Below, one piece after another: positions 1 to 7,994 of a stretch of 64,000 bases of DNA. The notes beneath the pieces are model-generated. The model made no database searches. It had not been told where the DNA came from and saw nothing but the letters and a program-made list of their open reading frames with translations. The stretch comes from Bradyrhizobium jicamae (GTDB lineage Bacteria > Pseudomonadota > Alphaproteobacteria > Rhizobiales > Xanthobacteraceae). The DNA is taken from NCBI RefSeq assembly GCF_018130215.1, contig NZ_JAFCKQ010000029.1, forward strand, positions 26,037 to 90,036, given 5' to 3'. The translations under genes were made by a program, and so were the position numbers. How positions within the stretch are numbered: position 1 is the first letter of the stretch; every line of letters starts with the position of its first letter.

Positions 1-303
1 ACCGCGGACGAATGGCTGGCCCGGGGCGGCGTCTCGCCGAAGCCCCTGATGTCGCTTGGCAGCGTCGAGGCCATCAAGGAGATGGTGCGCGCCGGGCTCG
101 GCTGCGCCATCCTGCCGGGTATGGCCGTCTCCGCGAGGCCGAAGCAGCGCGACCTCGTGGTGCGCTCGCTGTCGCCGAGGCTTTATCGCAGGCTCGCAGT
201 CGTGATCCGCCGCGACAAGCGGCTCGATCTTGGTTTGCGGAAAACCCTGGCCGCGCTGAAGGCGATCGCGACCGAGCAGAACGGGAAGAAGGGAGGACGC
301 TGA
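1..303 (+). CDS. LysR-type regulator, C-terminal part (cut by window start)
   Basis: The frame is open from the first base and ends with TGA at 301-303, leaving about 100 residues without a start. The sequence has the look of the last part of a LysR substrate-binding domain: an SLGSVEAIKEMVRAGLG stretch followed by CAILPG, the usual hydrophobic-Gly-Pro segment, and a basic tail. The helix-turn-helix end lies outside the window, so the effector and target cannot be guessed. It converges on the DUF899 gene on the other strand, 20 bp away. An ATG exists at 49, but the residues before it fit the same domain, so this is a truncated view and not a short gene. Confidence 0.75.
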   Translation, partial: TADEWLARGGVSPKPLMSLGSVEAIKEMVRAGLGCAILPGMAVSARPKQRDLVVRSLSPRLYRRLAVVIRRDKRLDLGLRKTLAALKAIATEQNGKKGGR

Positions 304-323
304 GCGTCCTCCCGGTTCCACCC

Positions 324-1124
324 CTATGTCACGGCCTTGCGCTCGTCCTCGGCGATCTTGCGGAACGCCTTCACGCCGGCGTCGGTGACCGCGTCCCACT
401 TCGTGTTCGTCGCGGCCTCGGCCTCGTAATTGTCGTGCCAGTTCCACCATTTGTAGGGCGGGGTCTGCGGATAGCCCTTGGGCGAATCCTCCCAGACCTC
501 CTGGCGACCGAGCGGCGTGATGTCGAGATAGCTCCAGACCGTGCCCATCGCCTCGTCGCCGCGGCTGTTGACGAGGTAGGTGCGGAAGATCTTCTCGCCG
601 TCGCGGAAGAACACGTTGTGGCCGTGCCATTCGCCGACGCCGAAATCCGCGTCGAAGCTGTCCGTGATGGTGTACCAGGGCATCTCCCAGCCCATCCGCG
701 CCTTCAGCCGCGCAATGTCCGCCTGCGGCGCACGCGAGGCGTAGACCAGCGTGGTGTCGCGCTGGTTCAGGTGGGAGAGATGGCTGACCTGGTCGGCGCC
801 GAGCGAGCAACCGCGGCAGGCATGGTCCGGCCAGCCGAACACGCCGGGCTCGAAGAAGGCGCGATAGACGATGAGTTGTCGACGGCCCTCGAACAGGTCG
901 TGCAGGCTGACCTTGCCCTTCGGCCCCTCGAAGGCATAGGCCTTCTCGACCGCCATCCAGGGCATGCGCCGGCGCGCGGCGGAAAGCGCATCGCGGGCGC
1001 GCATCAGTTCCTTCTCCTTCACCAGCAGTTCCAGGCGTGCGGCGTCCCACGCCTCGCTCGACACGACGGGCGGCGTCTGCATCGTGCTCCTTCCGCTACT
1101 GTCTTTTCCGGGGTTTGCAGTCAT
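324..1124 (-). CDS. DUF899 family thioredoxin-like protein
   Basis: Encodes 266 residues resembling the DUF899 family, predicted cytosolic proteins with a thioredoxin-like fold and no firmly assigned reaction. Visible features are a CRGC pair (about residues 103-106) after a FEPGVFGWPDHAC segment, placed like a thioredoxin CxxC, and a WHGHNVFFRDGEKIFRTY segment in the C-terminal half. The frame stays open up to 1184, but ATG at 1122-1124 is chosen because a perfect AGGAGG lies 8 nt upstream of it (complement of 1133-1138). The gene is alone on this strand and convergent with the LysR fragment. The family is often induced with detoxification genes, but nothing here shows its regulation. Confidence 0.8.
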   Translation of the reverse strand: MTANPGKDSSGRSTMQTPPVVSSEAWDAARLELLVKEKELMRARDALSAARRRMPWMAVEKAYAFEGPKGKVSLHDLFEGRRQLIVYRAFFEPGVFGWPDHACRGCSLGADQVSHLSHLNQRDTTLVYASRAPQADIARLKARMGWEMPWYTITDSFDADFGVGEWHGHNVFFRDGEKIFRTYLVNSRGDEAMGTVWSYLDITPLGRQEVWEDSPKGYPQTPPYKWWNWHDNYEAEAATNTKWDAVTDAGVKAFRKIAEDERKAVT

Positions 1125-1413
1125 GACGGGTACCTCCTGATCAGACGAACGCCCGGAACGAACTGCCGTTCCGTCGCGCGTCATTGGTCATGCCGCAATC
1201 TGGCGCGGCGGCAGTCATGGCGGGAGTGACAAGTGTGTCGGGATTTCAGCGCATGGGCGCTGCCGGGGGGCGCCCTCGCCGGCGCGCGATACCTCTGCTG
1301 CCGCGCCGACATCTGGCGAAACAGACCCGTCGCCGGCGAAAATGCTACCCTCGAGGCGCGAGTCGATTCGAAGGCGCCTGCTTGCCGGCCCATTGCAAAA
1401 CACCCCGAAGCCG

Positions 1414-2988
1414 ATGCTGAACCTGTCGCGCATGCAGCGGAAGGCCTACGCCTCCTTCTACAAAGGCGAACTCGACAAGGCTGAACGGCTTTGCGCCGGG
1501 ATCCTCGAGCACTGGCCCGACAATTTCGATGCGCTGCATATGCTTGGAATGCTGCATTTCCAGCGGCATCGCCTGGCGGAGGCGCTGCGCTGCCTCGCTG
1601 CCGCGCTGAAGGCCAATCCCGGCTCGCCCGATGCGATGTCGAATCTGGGGCTCGCGCTGCACACCGCAGGGCACTACGACCAGGCGATCGCAAGCTATCG
1701 CAACGCGCTGCAACTGGCGCCCGACCATCCGGAGTTTCTCTACAATCTCGGCAACACCTATCTCGAGCTCGGTCGCTTCACCGACGCGGTGTCGAGCTAT
1801 CAGGCCGCACTCGCGCGCAAGCCGGATCACGCCGGCGCGCTGGTCAACCGCGGCAACGCGCTGCTGCGGCTGAACGAGCCGCTCGAGGCGCTGTCAAGCT
1901 ACGATGCCGCGCAGGCCGTGATGCCTCGCCATCCGCAGATCCTGACCAATCGCGGTCACACCCTTCGCCGCCTCGATCAGCCCGCGAAGGCGCTCGCGGA
2001 TCTCGAGGCAGCGCTGGCGGCTGCGCCCGACTTCGCCGAAGCCCATTTCGAAGCTGCGATGGCGCATCTGACGCTCGGCGATTTCGACGCGGGCTGGAAG
2101 GCCTATGAATGGCGCTGGAAAACGCGGACATTCGCCCGGCAGCGCCGGTCATTTCCGGCCCCCCTGTGGCTGGGCGACGCGCCTGTCGCCGGCAAGACCA
2201 TGCTGCTCCACGCCGAACAGGGATTTGGCGACACCATCCAGTTCATCCGCTATGCGCCGCTGCTCGCGAACCTCGGCGCCAGCGTCATCTGCGAGGTGCA
2301 GGCCGAGCTGCAGCCACTGCTGTCGCATCTCGACGGCATCAGCGTGATCGCGGCCGGCGAGACGTTGCCCGTGTTCGACCTGCACTGCCCGTTGCTCAGC
2401 CTCCCGCTGGCCTTCAAGACCGAGGTCGGGAGCATTCCGGCGTCGATCCCGTATCTCGCCGCACCCGCGGCGCGCCGCGATCACTGGCAAACGCGCTTGC
2501 CGTAGGGGCGGCGCGCCGGCTTCGTCTGGTCCGGCTCGTCGACCCACAAGAACGACGCCAACCGCTCGATTCCACTGGCGCGTCTGGCACGGTTGTTCGA
2601 GACTCCGGCGCTGCACTGCGTCAGCCTTCAGACCGAGTTGCGCGGTCCTGATCGCGACGTGTTGGGCGATCTGCCGAGCCTCGTTCACCTCGGCGACGAG
2701 ATCGGCGATTTCGCCGACACGGCCGCCATCATCTCGCTGCTCGATGTCGTGATCTCCGTCGACACCGCGGTGGTGCATCTGGCGGGCGCGCTCGGCAAGC
2801 CGGTGATGATCCTGCTGCCCTACGCCGCGGATTTCCGCTGGATGCGCGATCGCGCGGATACCCCCTGGTATCCGACGGCAAGACTGCTGCGGCAGCCTGC
2901 CTTCGGCGATTGGGACAGCGTGATCGATCGCCTGCGCGACGAACTCCAATCACCCGCGGCCATTGACGATGGCGCATTATCTGACTAA
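1414..2988 (+). pseudogene. TPR-repeat protein with glycosyltransferase-like C-terminus, interrupted by in-frame TAG
   Basis: A run of about six tetratricopeptide repeats (for example AMSNLGLALHTAGHYDQAIA and FLYNLGNTYLELGRFTDAVS) leads into an APLWLGDAPVAGKTMLLHAE and QGFGDTIQFIRYAPLLA segment. That segment is typical of rhizobial TPR proteins whose C-terminus resembles family 9 glycosyltransferases. The frame hits TAG at 2503-2505. The same frame then continues GFVWSGSSTHKNDANRSIPL, then IGDFADTAAIISLLDVVIS and DTAVVHLAGALGKP, to TAA at 2986-2988, so both pieces are one protein of about 525 residues split by a single nonsense codon. Upstream part 1414-2505, downstream part about 2506-2988. 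ATG 1414 is the likeliest start; the frame is open to 1342. No suppressor context is visible. It is either a recent pseudogene or a base-call error. Confidence 0.8.
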
Positions 2989-2997
2989 AGTCAGATA
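2978..2997. promoter_or_regulatory. Perfect palindrome upstream of MarR-GNAT gene (probable autoregulatory operator)
   Basis: TATCTGACT-AA-AGTCAGATA gives 9-bp perfect arms around AA. It ends one base before the ATG at 2999 and overlaps the stop codon of the preceding TPR gene. MarR-family regulators usually bind palindromes of about this size at their own promoters. Its position implies either a leaderless transcript or repression of transcription entering from upstream. Confidence 0.55.
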
Positions 2998-2998
2998 T

Positions 2999-3871
2999 AT
3001 GCTCGATCCCGTTTCCCGCGTTCGCCGCTTCAACCGTGCCGTCACCTCTGCCGTCGGCGCGCTGGACACGTCGTTTCTCGGGCGCGGGCGGCCGCTTGGG
3101 GCGGCGCGCGTGCTGAACGCGGTCGGGCATGGCCGCTCTGAAGTCGGCGACATCAGGGACTATCTCGGCCTCGATTCCGGCCTGATGAGCCGTCTGTTGC
3201 GCAGCCTCGAAGACGAAGGGGTGATCGAGACGACGGTGCATGCGAACGACGCGCGCCGTCGCATCGCACGGTTGACGCCGGCCGGCCGGCGCGAATTTAA
3301 CGCCTATGAAGCGATCTCCAATCGCCAGGCCGAAGACTTCCTCGCCCGCCACGCGCAGCGCGATGCGCTGCTGGCGGCGATGGACCTGATCGCCTCGGCG
3401 CTCGGGCGCGACGGTACGGTCTTGCATGACACCGACCCGCGCAGCGACGCGGCGCGCTACTGCCTGGGCGCGTATTACGCCGAACTCGCGCAACGCTTCA
3501 AGCAGGGCTTCGACGTCAAGCTGTCGCGCGACCCCGAAGCCAGGGACATGATCCGCCCGCGCGGCACGTTCATCGTGGCGATGTCGGACGGCCTGCCGCT
3601 CGGCTGTGTCGGCCTGAAAGGCAGCGGCGGCGAGCAGGCGGAGATCAAGCGGCTCTGGGTCGCACCGGCCGCGCGCGGGCTCGGCCTCGGCCGGCGCCTG
3701 ATGGACGCGGCCGAGAGCGCCGCGCGCGAACTCGGCATCAAAGTGTTGCGGCTCGACACCAACAGCGCGCTGGCGGAAGCCGGCCAGCTCTACCGCAGGA
3801 CCGGCTGGAGCGAAATCCCGCGCTTCAACGACGACCCCTACCCCGATCTGTTTTTCGAAAAGCGTCTCTGA
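2999..3871 (+). CDS. MarR-family regulator fused to GNAT acetyltransferase
   Basis: Encodes 290 residues with two domains. Residues about 10-130 form a MarR winged helix (DYLGLDSGLMSRLLRSLEDE recognition region, then HANDARRRIARLTPAGR wing). Residues about 150-285 form a GNAT N-acetyltransferase with the acetyl-CoA loop RLWVAPAARGLGLGRRLM and a C-terminal YRRTGWSEI segment. Such fusions are known in proteobacteria, but the acetylated substrate is generally unknown. ATG 2999 is preferred because the palindrome 2978-2997 would otherwise lie inside the coding sequence; TTG 2963 and ATG 2969 are in-frame alternatives. It lies 54 nt upstream of the deformylase-like gene on the same strand and may be co-transcribed with it. 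Confidence 0.85.
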   Translation: MLDPVSRVRRFNRAVTSAVGALDTSFLGRGRPLGAARVLNAVGHGRSEVGDIRDYLGLDSGLMSRLLRSLEDEGVIETTVHANDARRRIARLTPAGRREFNAYEAISNRQAEDFLARHAQRDALLAAMDLIASALGRDGTVLHDTDPRSDAARYCLGAYYAELAQRFKQGFDVKLSRDPEARDMIRPRGTFIVAMSDGLPLGCVGLKGSGGEQAEIKRLWVAPAARGLGLGRRLMDAAESAARELGIKVLRLDTNSALAEAGQLYRRTGWSEIPRFNDDPYPDLFFEKRL

Positions 3872-3925
3872 GCGGCGCCACGCGAACGTGTTGCCCGGTG
3901 CGATGCGCCGGCCTAAGACCATCGC

Positions 3926-4417
3926 ATGACCGTCCGCCCCCTCGTCCGCTATCCCGATCCCCGGCTTGCGCTGCCGGCGCAGCCCGTCCTCTTGTTCGAC
4001 GACGTGCTGCGCGAGCTTGCGCAGGACCTGCTGGAGACCATGCACGCGGCGCCGGGCATCGGAATCACCGCACCACATGTCGGCATCTCCCAGCGCGTCA
4101 TCGTGCTCGATCTCGGCGACGGCGCGCGCAGCTATGTAAATCCGGAGATCGTCTGGACCTCGCCCGAGATGATCCTGCACAAGGAAGGCAGCGTCTCGAT
4201 GCCCGGGGTCAATGACGATGTCGAACGTCACGCCCGCATCCGGATCCGCTATCAGGACCTCGACGGCAACGCGCAGACCGAGGAGTCCGACGGCCTGCGC
4301 GCGGTCTGCCATCAGCACGAGATCGATCAGCTGAACGGCGTGTTCTGGATCAGGCGGCTGTCCCGCCTGAAGCGGGAGCGCCTGGTCAAGCGGTTCGAGA
4401 AGTTGTCGCGGGCATGA
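3926..4417 (+). CDS. Peptide deformylase-like protein lacking two metal ligands
   Basis: Encodes 163 residues with peptide deformylase architecture. Motif 1 is GIGITAPHVG (44-53, canonical GxGxAAxQ). Motif 2 is EGSVSMPG (87-94), where true deformylases have EGCLS; the metal-binding Cys is Ser89 here. Motif 3 is HEIDQLNG (131-138), where canonical enzymes have HExDH; the second metal-binding His is Gln135. Two of the three Fe/Zn ligands are therefore missing, so removal of N-formyl groups from nascent proteins is unlikely and the housekeeping enzyme must be encoded elsewhere. The fold and the Glu of HExxx remain. Length is close to normal deformylases. It follows the MarR-GNAT gene and ends 7 bp from the convergent serine hydrolase. 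Confidence 0.8.
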   Translation: MTVRPLVRYPDPRLALPAQPVLLFDDVLRELAQDLLETMHAAPGIGITAPHVGISQRVIVLDLGDGARSYVNPEIVWTSPEMILHKEGSVSMPGVNDDVERHARIRIRYQDLDGNAQTEESDGLRAVCHQHEIDQLNGVFWIRRLSRLKRERLVKRFEKLSRA

Positions 4418-4424
4418 CCGGACT

Positions 4425-5684
4425 TCAGCCACCCGCCATCAGATCCTTCGCCAGCGCCATGTAGGCCGGCAAGGTCACGGGATCGTTGGCGACGTTGCCT
4501 GCGGCCGGATGCGAGGCATAGCGCGCGATCACCATCTCGGCCTTCGGGTCGACATAGATGCCCTGGCCGTGAATGCCGCGCGCCATGTAGGCGCCATGCG
4601 CATTGTGCGTCACCCACCACTGGTTGCGATAGGAGGCACCGGGCAAGGTCGTGTAGCCGGCGGGTTTGAACTTCTCGGGATCGCCGCCGCGCGCGATGTC
4701 CTCGACCACCGAGCCCGGCACGATCTGGCGGCCGTTGAAGCGGCCGTGATTGCGCATGGTCTCGCCGAAGCGGGCGAGATCGCGCAGCGTCGTCGACAAG
4801 CCGCCGCCGCCACTTTCGGTCCCGACTCGGTCGACGTGATAGTGCGCGTCCTCCTCCGCACCGATCGGCTGCCAGATGCGCTCCGACAAGAGTTCGGCCA
4901 GCGTCAGGCCGCTGGCGCGGCGGCAGATCCAGGCCAGCACGTCGGTATTGACGGTCTTGTAGGCGAAGGCCCTGCCGTGCTCGCCCTGCTTCTTCTGCAC
5001 GCAGAGGAAGTCGAAATTGGTGGTCGGGCCGTCATAGCCCGGCTCGAGCGGCGCCATGCCGTTGGCGCGCCGCAGTGCCCAGACATGCGAGTTCCTGTCG
5101 GTGTAGACCTCGGTATATTCGAGGCCCGTGGTCATATCCATGACCTCGCGCACGCGCGCATCGCCGAATGCACTGCTCTTCATTTCCGGCAGATAGTCGG
5201 TGACCGGAGCCTGCGGATCGATCCTGCCCTCCGAGATCAGGATGCCGGCCAGCGTGCCGGTGAACGATTTCGTCACGGACATCGCGATATGCGGCTTGTG
5301 CGGCTTCAGCGCGCCGAAATAGCGCTCAAAGATCAGTCTGCCCCGGTGCAGCACGGCGATGCCGTCGGAATAAGTCTCCTCGAGCATGCGCGCGAAGGTC
5401 ATCGGACGGCCGTCCATCGTGACCGACGCGGACGCGCCGATATCATGATCCTCGCGCGGCAGCACCGACGCCGGCCCTGCGCCGCGCCAGACGTTCACGG
5501 TCGGCACCAGTTGGCGGATATTGCTCCATGCCCAGCGCAGCTCGGGGAAGTTGCGGAAGGATGAGTCCGCGAATGCGACGGTCCTGTCCTGCGGCGGCGG
5601 CAGGCCCTGCATCCAGCCAAGCGTATTCGGATCGGACTCGGCGGCGGTCGGGGACGTTTGGCTGGACGAGGTCGCAACAGACAT
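4425..5684 (-). CDS. Beta-lactamase-fold serine hydrolase
   Basis: Encodes about 419 residues of the class C beta-lactamase/esterase (DUF3089-unlike, family VIII-like) superfamily. The nucleophile motif SVTK is at about 136-139 in IAMSVTKSFTG, followed by LISEGRIDPQAPVTDYLPE, typical of these enzymes. A DMTTGLEY segment and a C-terminal GIHGQGIYVDPKAEMVIAR segment (counterpart of the KTG-type strand) are present. Substrate is unknown; esterase or peptidase activity is plausible. No signal peptide is visible in this reading. The frame is open to 5804, but ATG 5682-5684 has a GGAG about 10 nt upstream and the extension is low-complexity. A second family member lies at 29312-30625. Confidence 0.8.
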   Translation of the reverse strand: MSVATSSSQTSPTAAESDPNTLGWMQGLPPPQDRTVAFADSSFRNFPELRWAWSNIRQLVPTVNVWRGAGPASVLPREDHDIGASASVTMDGRPMTFARMLEETYSDGIAVLHRGRLIFERYFGALKPHKPHIAMSVTKSFTGTLAGILISEGRIDPQAPVTDYLPEMKSSAFGDARVREVMDMTTGLEYTEVYTDRNSHVWALRRANGMAPLEPGYDGPTTNFDFLCVQKKQGEHGRAFAYKTVNTDVLAWICRRASGLTLAELLSERIWQPIGAEEDAHYHVDRVGTESGGGGLSTTLRDLARFGETMRNHGRFNGRQIVPGSVVEDIARGGDPEKFKPAGYTTLPGASYRNQWWVTHNAHGAYMARGIHGQGIYVDPKAEMVIARYASHPAAGNVANDPVTLPAYMALAKDLMAGG

Positions 5685-5828
5685 CAAGGCTGGCTCCGAT
5701 GAAGACGATGCAGCCGTGGTATCACGTGAGCGCATGCCGGACATCCCGCATTTGCGCCGGGGTGACCATCGCGTGGCGCGAGAGCGGAATGACCGCTCTC
5801 GCACCGCACTCTGAACGCATGGCCTCCG

Positions 5829-6344
5829 CTACGATGCGGCAACCGTCGCTCCGCCCGTCTGGAACTGCGGACGCAGCAGCAGATAGAATGCGACGACGTG
5901 CGTGATCATCAGGATCGGCACGTAGATGATCGGGATCGCATAGGTCGCGCCCAGCTCCCCTGCTATCGCCCCGAGGTTGACCTGGATGCCGTGATAGTAG
6001 TCGACGAGGATGTCGATCGCTCCCGCGAGATTGAAGGCGACGACGAACAGCCGGAACAACGGAGGCGTCCTGACGGTGAGAAGCGCGAGGATGGCCAGCA
6101 GTCCGGTCGCGAAGTCGCCATAGGCCGCGAAGTTCGCGAAATCGGCGGGCAGATGGGAGCCGACCACGCCGGGGACCAGGAATACGAGCCCGAAGATGCG
6201 GAAGCTGTGCAGCGTCGCGATGGCGCGCTGCGCCTCGATCGGATCCATGGACCTCAGCCTCGGCCAGACATAGGCACTCAGGCAGAGCAACCACGGGACG
6301 TAACCGAGCACGAGCTGGAGCGGGAAGATGATTGTCGTCGGCAT
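5829..6344 (-). CDS. Hypothetical integral membrane protein
   Basis: Encodes 171 residues, mostly hydrophobic, with about five membrane spans: roughly 4-27, 48-66, 74-92, 97-118 and 135-158. Charged loops are short (RPRLRSMDPIEAQRA between spans 1 and 2). I do not recognise a family with confidence. The ATG at 6342-6344 is preceded by AAAGGA about 7 nt upstream, so the start is well supported. It lies 73 bp downstream of the MIase-like gene on the same strand and may be in the same transcription unit, facing away from the LysR gene at 6999. Confidence 0.7.
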   Translation of the reverse strand: MPTTIIFPLQLVLGYVPWLLCLSAYVWPRLRSMDPIEAQRAIATLHSFRIFGLVFLVPGVVGSHLPADFANFAAYGDFATGLLAILALLTVRTPPLFRLFVVAFNLAGAIDILVDYYHGIQVNLGAIAGELGATYAIPIIYVPILMITHVVAFYLLLRPQFQTGGATVAAS

Positions 6345-6417
6345 TTGCGGTCCTTTCGGACGTTGATTGATGCTGGGTTGACTTGAGGCTGCGCCCCGGA
6401 GACGGGATCGCCGGCGT

Positions 6418-6864
6418 TCACGGATTGCCCATCAGCAAGCGGAGCGGCAACAGCGGACCAACCGGAATGTAGTCGTGGTCCATCAGATCCTGCTTGGCCA
6501 ATGGAAGGCCTTCCATGATCGTGTGCGCCTCCGCAACGTCCCTGGTGTCGAGCAGGAAAACCACTCCGCGACCATCGCTGCGCGAATACCACTCGCGGAT
6601 CTTGCCGTTGAGATAGAGCGCTGCCGTCTGCCGGATTTCCGCCGGCATCACGCTCATCACCTGTTCGCGCGTGACGCCCGCCTTCACGGTCAGAATGACC
6701 ATGACAGCGGTGGTCATGGGCGACATTGCTTGGGCTTGGGCTTGGGCTTGGGCTTGGGCTTGGGCAAGGGATGATTGGGTCATGGATATTGCTCCTGTGA
6801 GGGTAAGGGTGAAAGCCAGCATGACGACGCGGATTGTTCGCAGGTGTCTCGTTTCGCCAATCAC
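6418..6864 (-). CDS. Exported muconolactone-isomerase-like (ferredoxin-fold) protein with Ala-Gln repeat
   Basis: The C-terminal ~95 residues resemble the muconolactone delta-isomerase/YCII-like alpha+beta fold: VMVILTVKAGVTREQV at the start, GRGVVFLLDT, and an IMEGLPLAKQDLMDHDYIPV ending before PLLP. Ahead of it is a convincing signal peptide (basic RHLRTIR, hydrophobic VVMLAFTLTLTGAIS, then SLAQA), followed by an Ala-Gln alternating tract encoded by a 6-bp tandem repeat. Start is uncertain: GTG 6864 keeps the whole signal peptide; GTG 6945 and ATG 6822 are alternatives; ATG 6783 has an AGGAG 8 nt upstream but would delete the signal peptide. A divergent LysR gene (6999) is the likely regulator. 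Enzymatic activity is not established for such homologues. Confidence 0.6.
   Translation of the reverse strand: MIGETRHLRTIRVVMLAFTLTLTGAISMTQSSLAQAQAQAQAQAQAMSPMTTAVMVILTVKAGVTREQVMSVMPAEIRQTAALYLNGKIREWYSRSDGRGVVFLLDTRDVAEAHTIMEGLPLAKQDLMDHDYIPVGPLLPLRLLMGNP
6728..6765. repeat. Hexanucleotide tandem repeat (GCTTGG)n
   Basis: About 6.3 direct copies of GCTTGG lie inside the coding region of the exported MIase-like protein and encode alternating Ala-Gln. Because the unit is 6 bp, slippage would change length two residues at a time without shifting frame. Confidence 0.85.
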
Positions 6865-6998
6865 CGCGGTCACCCCTGTTCTGCGAGCGAGCCGGAATGT
6901 CGCGACTGTCTTGTCTCGACATGGGCAATGCTCTTGATGGTCCACCCGATTTAGGGCCGCTTCCCGCGATCGGCTATTTGCGATAATGTCGATGGGTT

Positions 6999-7970
6999 AT
7001 GAAGCAGAACTTCACAGTCCGGCAGGGCGCGCTCGATGGCGTCGAGGCGTTCCTGAGCGTTGCCGCGCACCGCAGCTTTCGAAAAGCCGCCGCCGAGCTC
7101 GGCGTCACGCCGTCAGCGATCAGCCAGGCGGTCCGCGCCCTCGAGGCGCGCGTCGGCGCCGCGCTCTTCATCCGCACCACGCGGAGCGTCGGGCTGAGCG
7201 AAGCCGGCGAACGGTTTCTCGCCCGTGCCAAGCCTGCCTTCGAGGAGCTGGTCGCGGCAAGCGACGTCGCACGCGACCTTGGCCAACGGCCCGCCGGCCT
7301 GCTCAGGCTCACGGTGCCGCGCGCGGTGGTGCCGATCCTGCTGGAGCCCTTGATCGCATCGTTCTGCCAGGCCTATCCCGAGGTCGAGGTCGAGATCGCC
7401 GCGAGCAAGGAGCTGGTCGACGTCGCGGCCGGAGGATTCGATGCCGGCATCCGGATGGGCCAGTTCATCGCCGCCGACATGATCGCGCTCCGGCTCTCGC
7501 CGCCCTTCCCTTTCGTCGTCGTCGGCAGCCCCGACTATCTGCACCGGCGGGGAAAGCCCGAGCGGATCGACGATCTGCGCCAGCACGCCTGCCTGCGCAT
7601 GCGCCGCTCTGATGGATCGATCGCACCCTGGTCTTTCGTCAGCGGCAACAAGCAGGTCGAGGCGATCGTTGCGGGACCGCTGATCGCCCACGACTATCCG
7701 ACGATGCTGGAGGCCGCCACCGACCATATGGGGCTGGCGCAAGTGCCCGGGCCGATCACGGCTGAGCTGGTGAAGGCAGGCAGGCTCGTACGCGTTCTCG
7801 ACGCCTTCGCGCCGACGGTGCCCGGCATGTTCCTCTACTATCCGAGCCGGCATCAGATCATGCCGAAGCTGCGGGCCTTCATCGATCACATCAAGAGCCG
7901 CGCGGCTGCGGGCGGCAAATCGAAAGGTCCGGGTGCGAACAAGCGAGCAGGCGCGACAAAGACAGGCTGA
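6999..7970 (+). CDS. LysR-type transcriptional regulator
   Basis: Encodes 323 residues. The N-terminal winged helix (about 12-72) contains AEAFLSVAAHRSFRKAA-like sequence and the recognition helix GVTPSAISQAVRALEARVG, followed by the RTTRSVGLSEAGE wing. The substrate-binding domain runs from about 98 to 305 (LRLTVPRAVVPILLEPLIAS onward). The C-terminus carries an extra Lys/Ala/Gly-rich tail (GGKSKGPGANKRAGATKTG) beyond the usual domain end. It is divergent from the exported MIase-like gene, with about 130 bp between the start regions, so it probably controls that gene and itself. The DUF4239 gene follows 24 bp downstream on the same strand. Confidence 0.88.
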   Translation: MKQNFTVRQGALDGVEAFLSVAAHRSFRKAAAELGVTPSAISQAVRALEARVGAALFIRTTRSVGLSEAGERFLARAKPAFEELVAASDVARDLGQRPAGLLRLTVPRAVVPILLEPLIASFCQAYPEVEVEIAASKELVDVAAGGFDAGIRMGQFIAADMIALRLSPPFPFVVVGSPDYLHRRGKPERIDDLRQHACLRMRRSDGSIAPWSFVSGNKQVEAIVAGPLIAHDYPTMLEAATDHMGLAQVPGPITAELVKAGRLVRVLDAFAPTVPGMFLYYPSRHQIMPKLRAFIDHIKSRAAAGGKSKGPGANKRAGATKTG

Positions 7971-7994
7971 GGACAATCGGCAGGGGAGACGCCC

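Noticed and set aside
2729..4432. 567-codon open frame on the minus strand
   Set aside because: It overlies the MarR-GNAT and deformylase-like genes and part of the TPR gene; its translation has no recognisable domain and is the usual antisense shadow of GC-rich codons.
6728..6765. Short-unit tandem repeat considered as a CRISPR fragment
   Set aside because: The unit is 6 bp with no spacers and it is inside a coding frame; it is a microsatellite.
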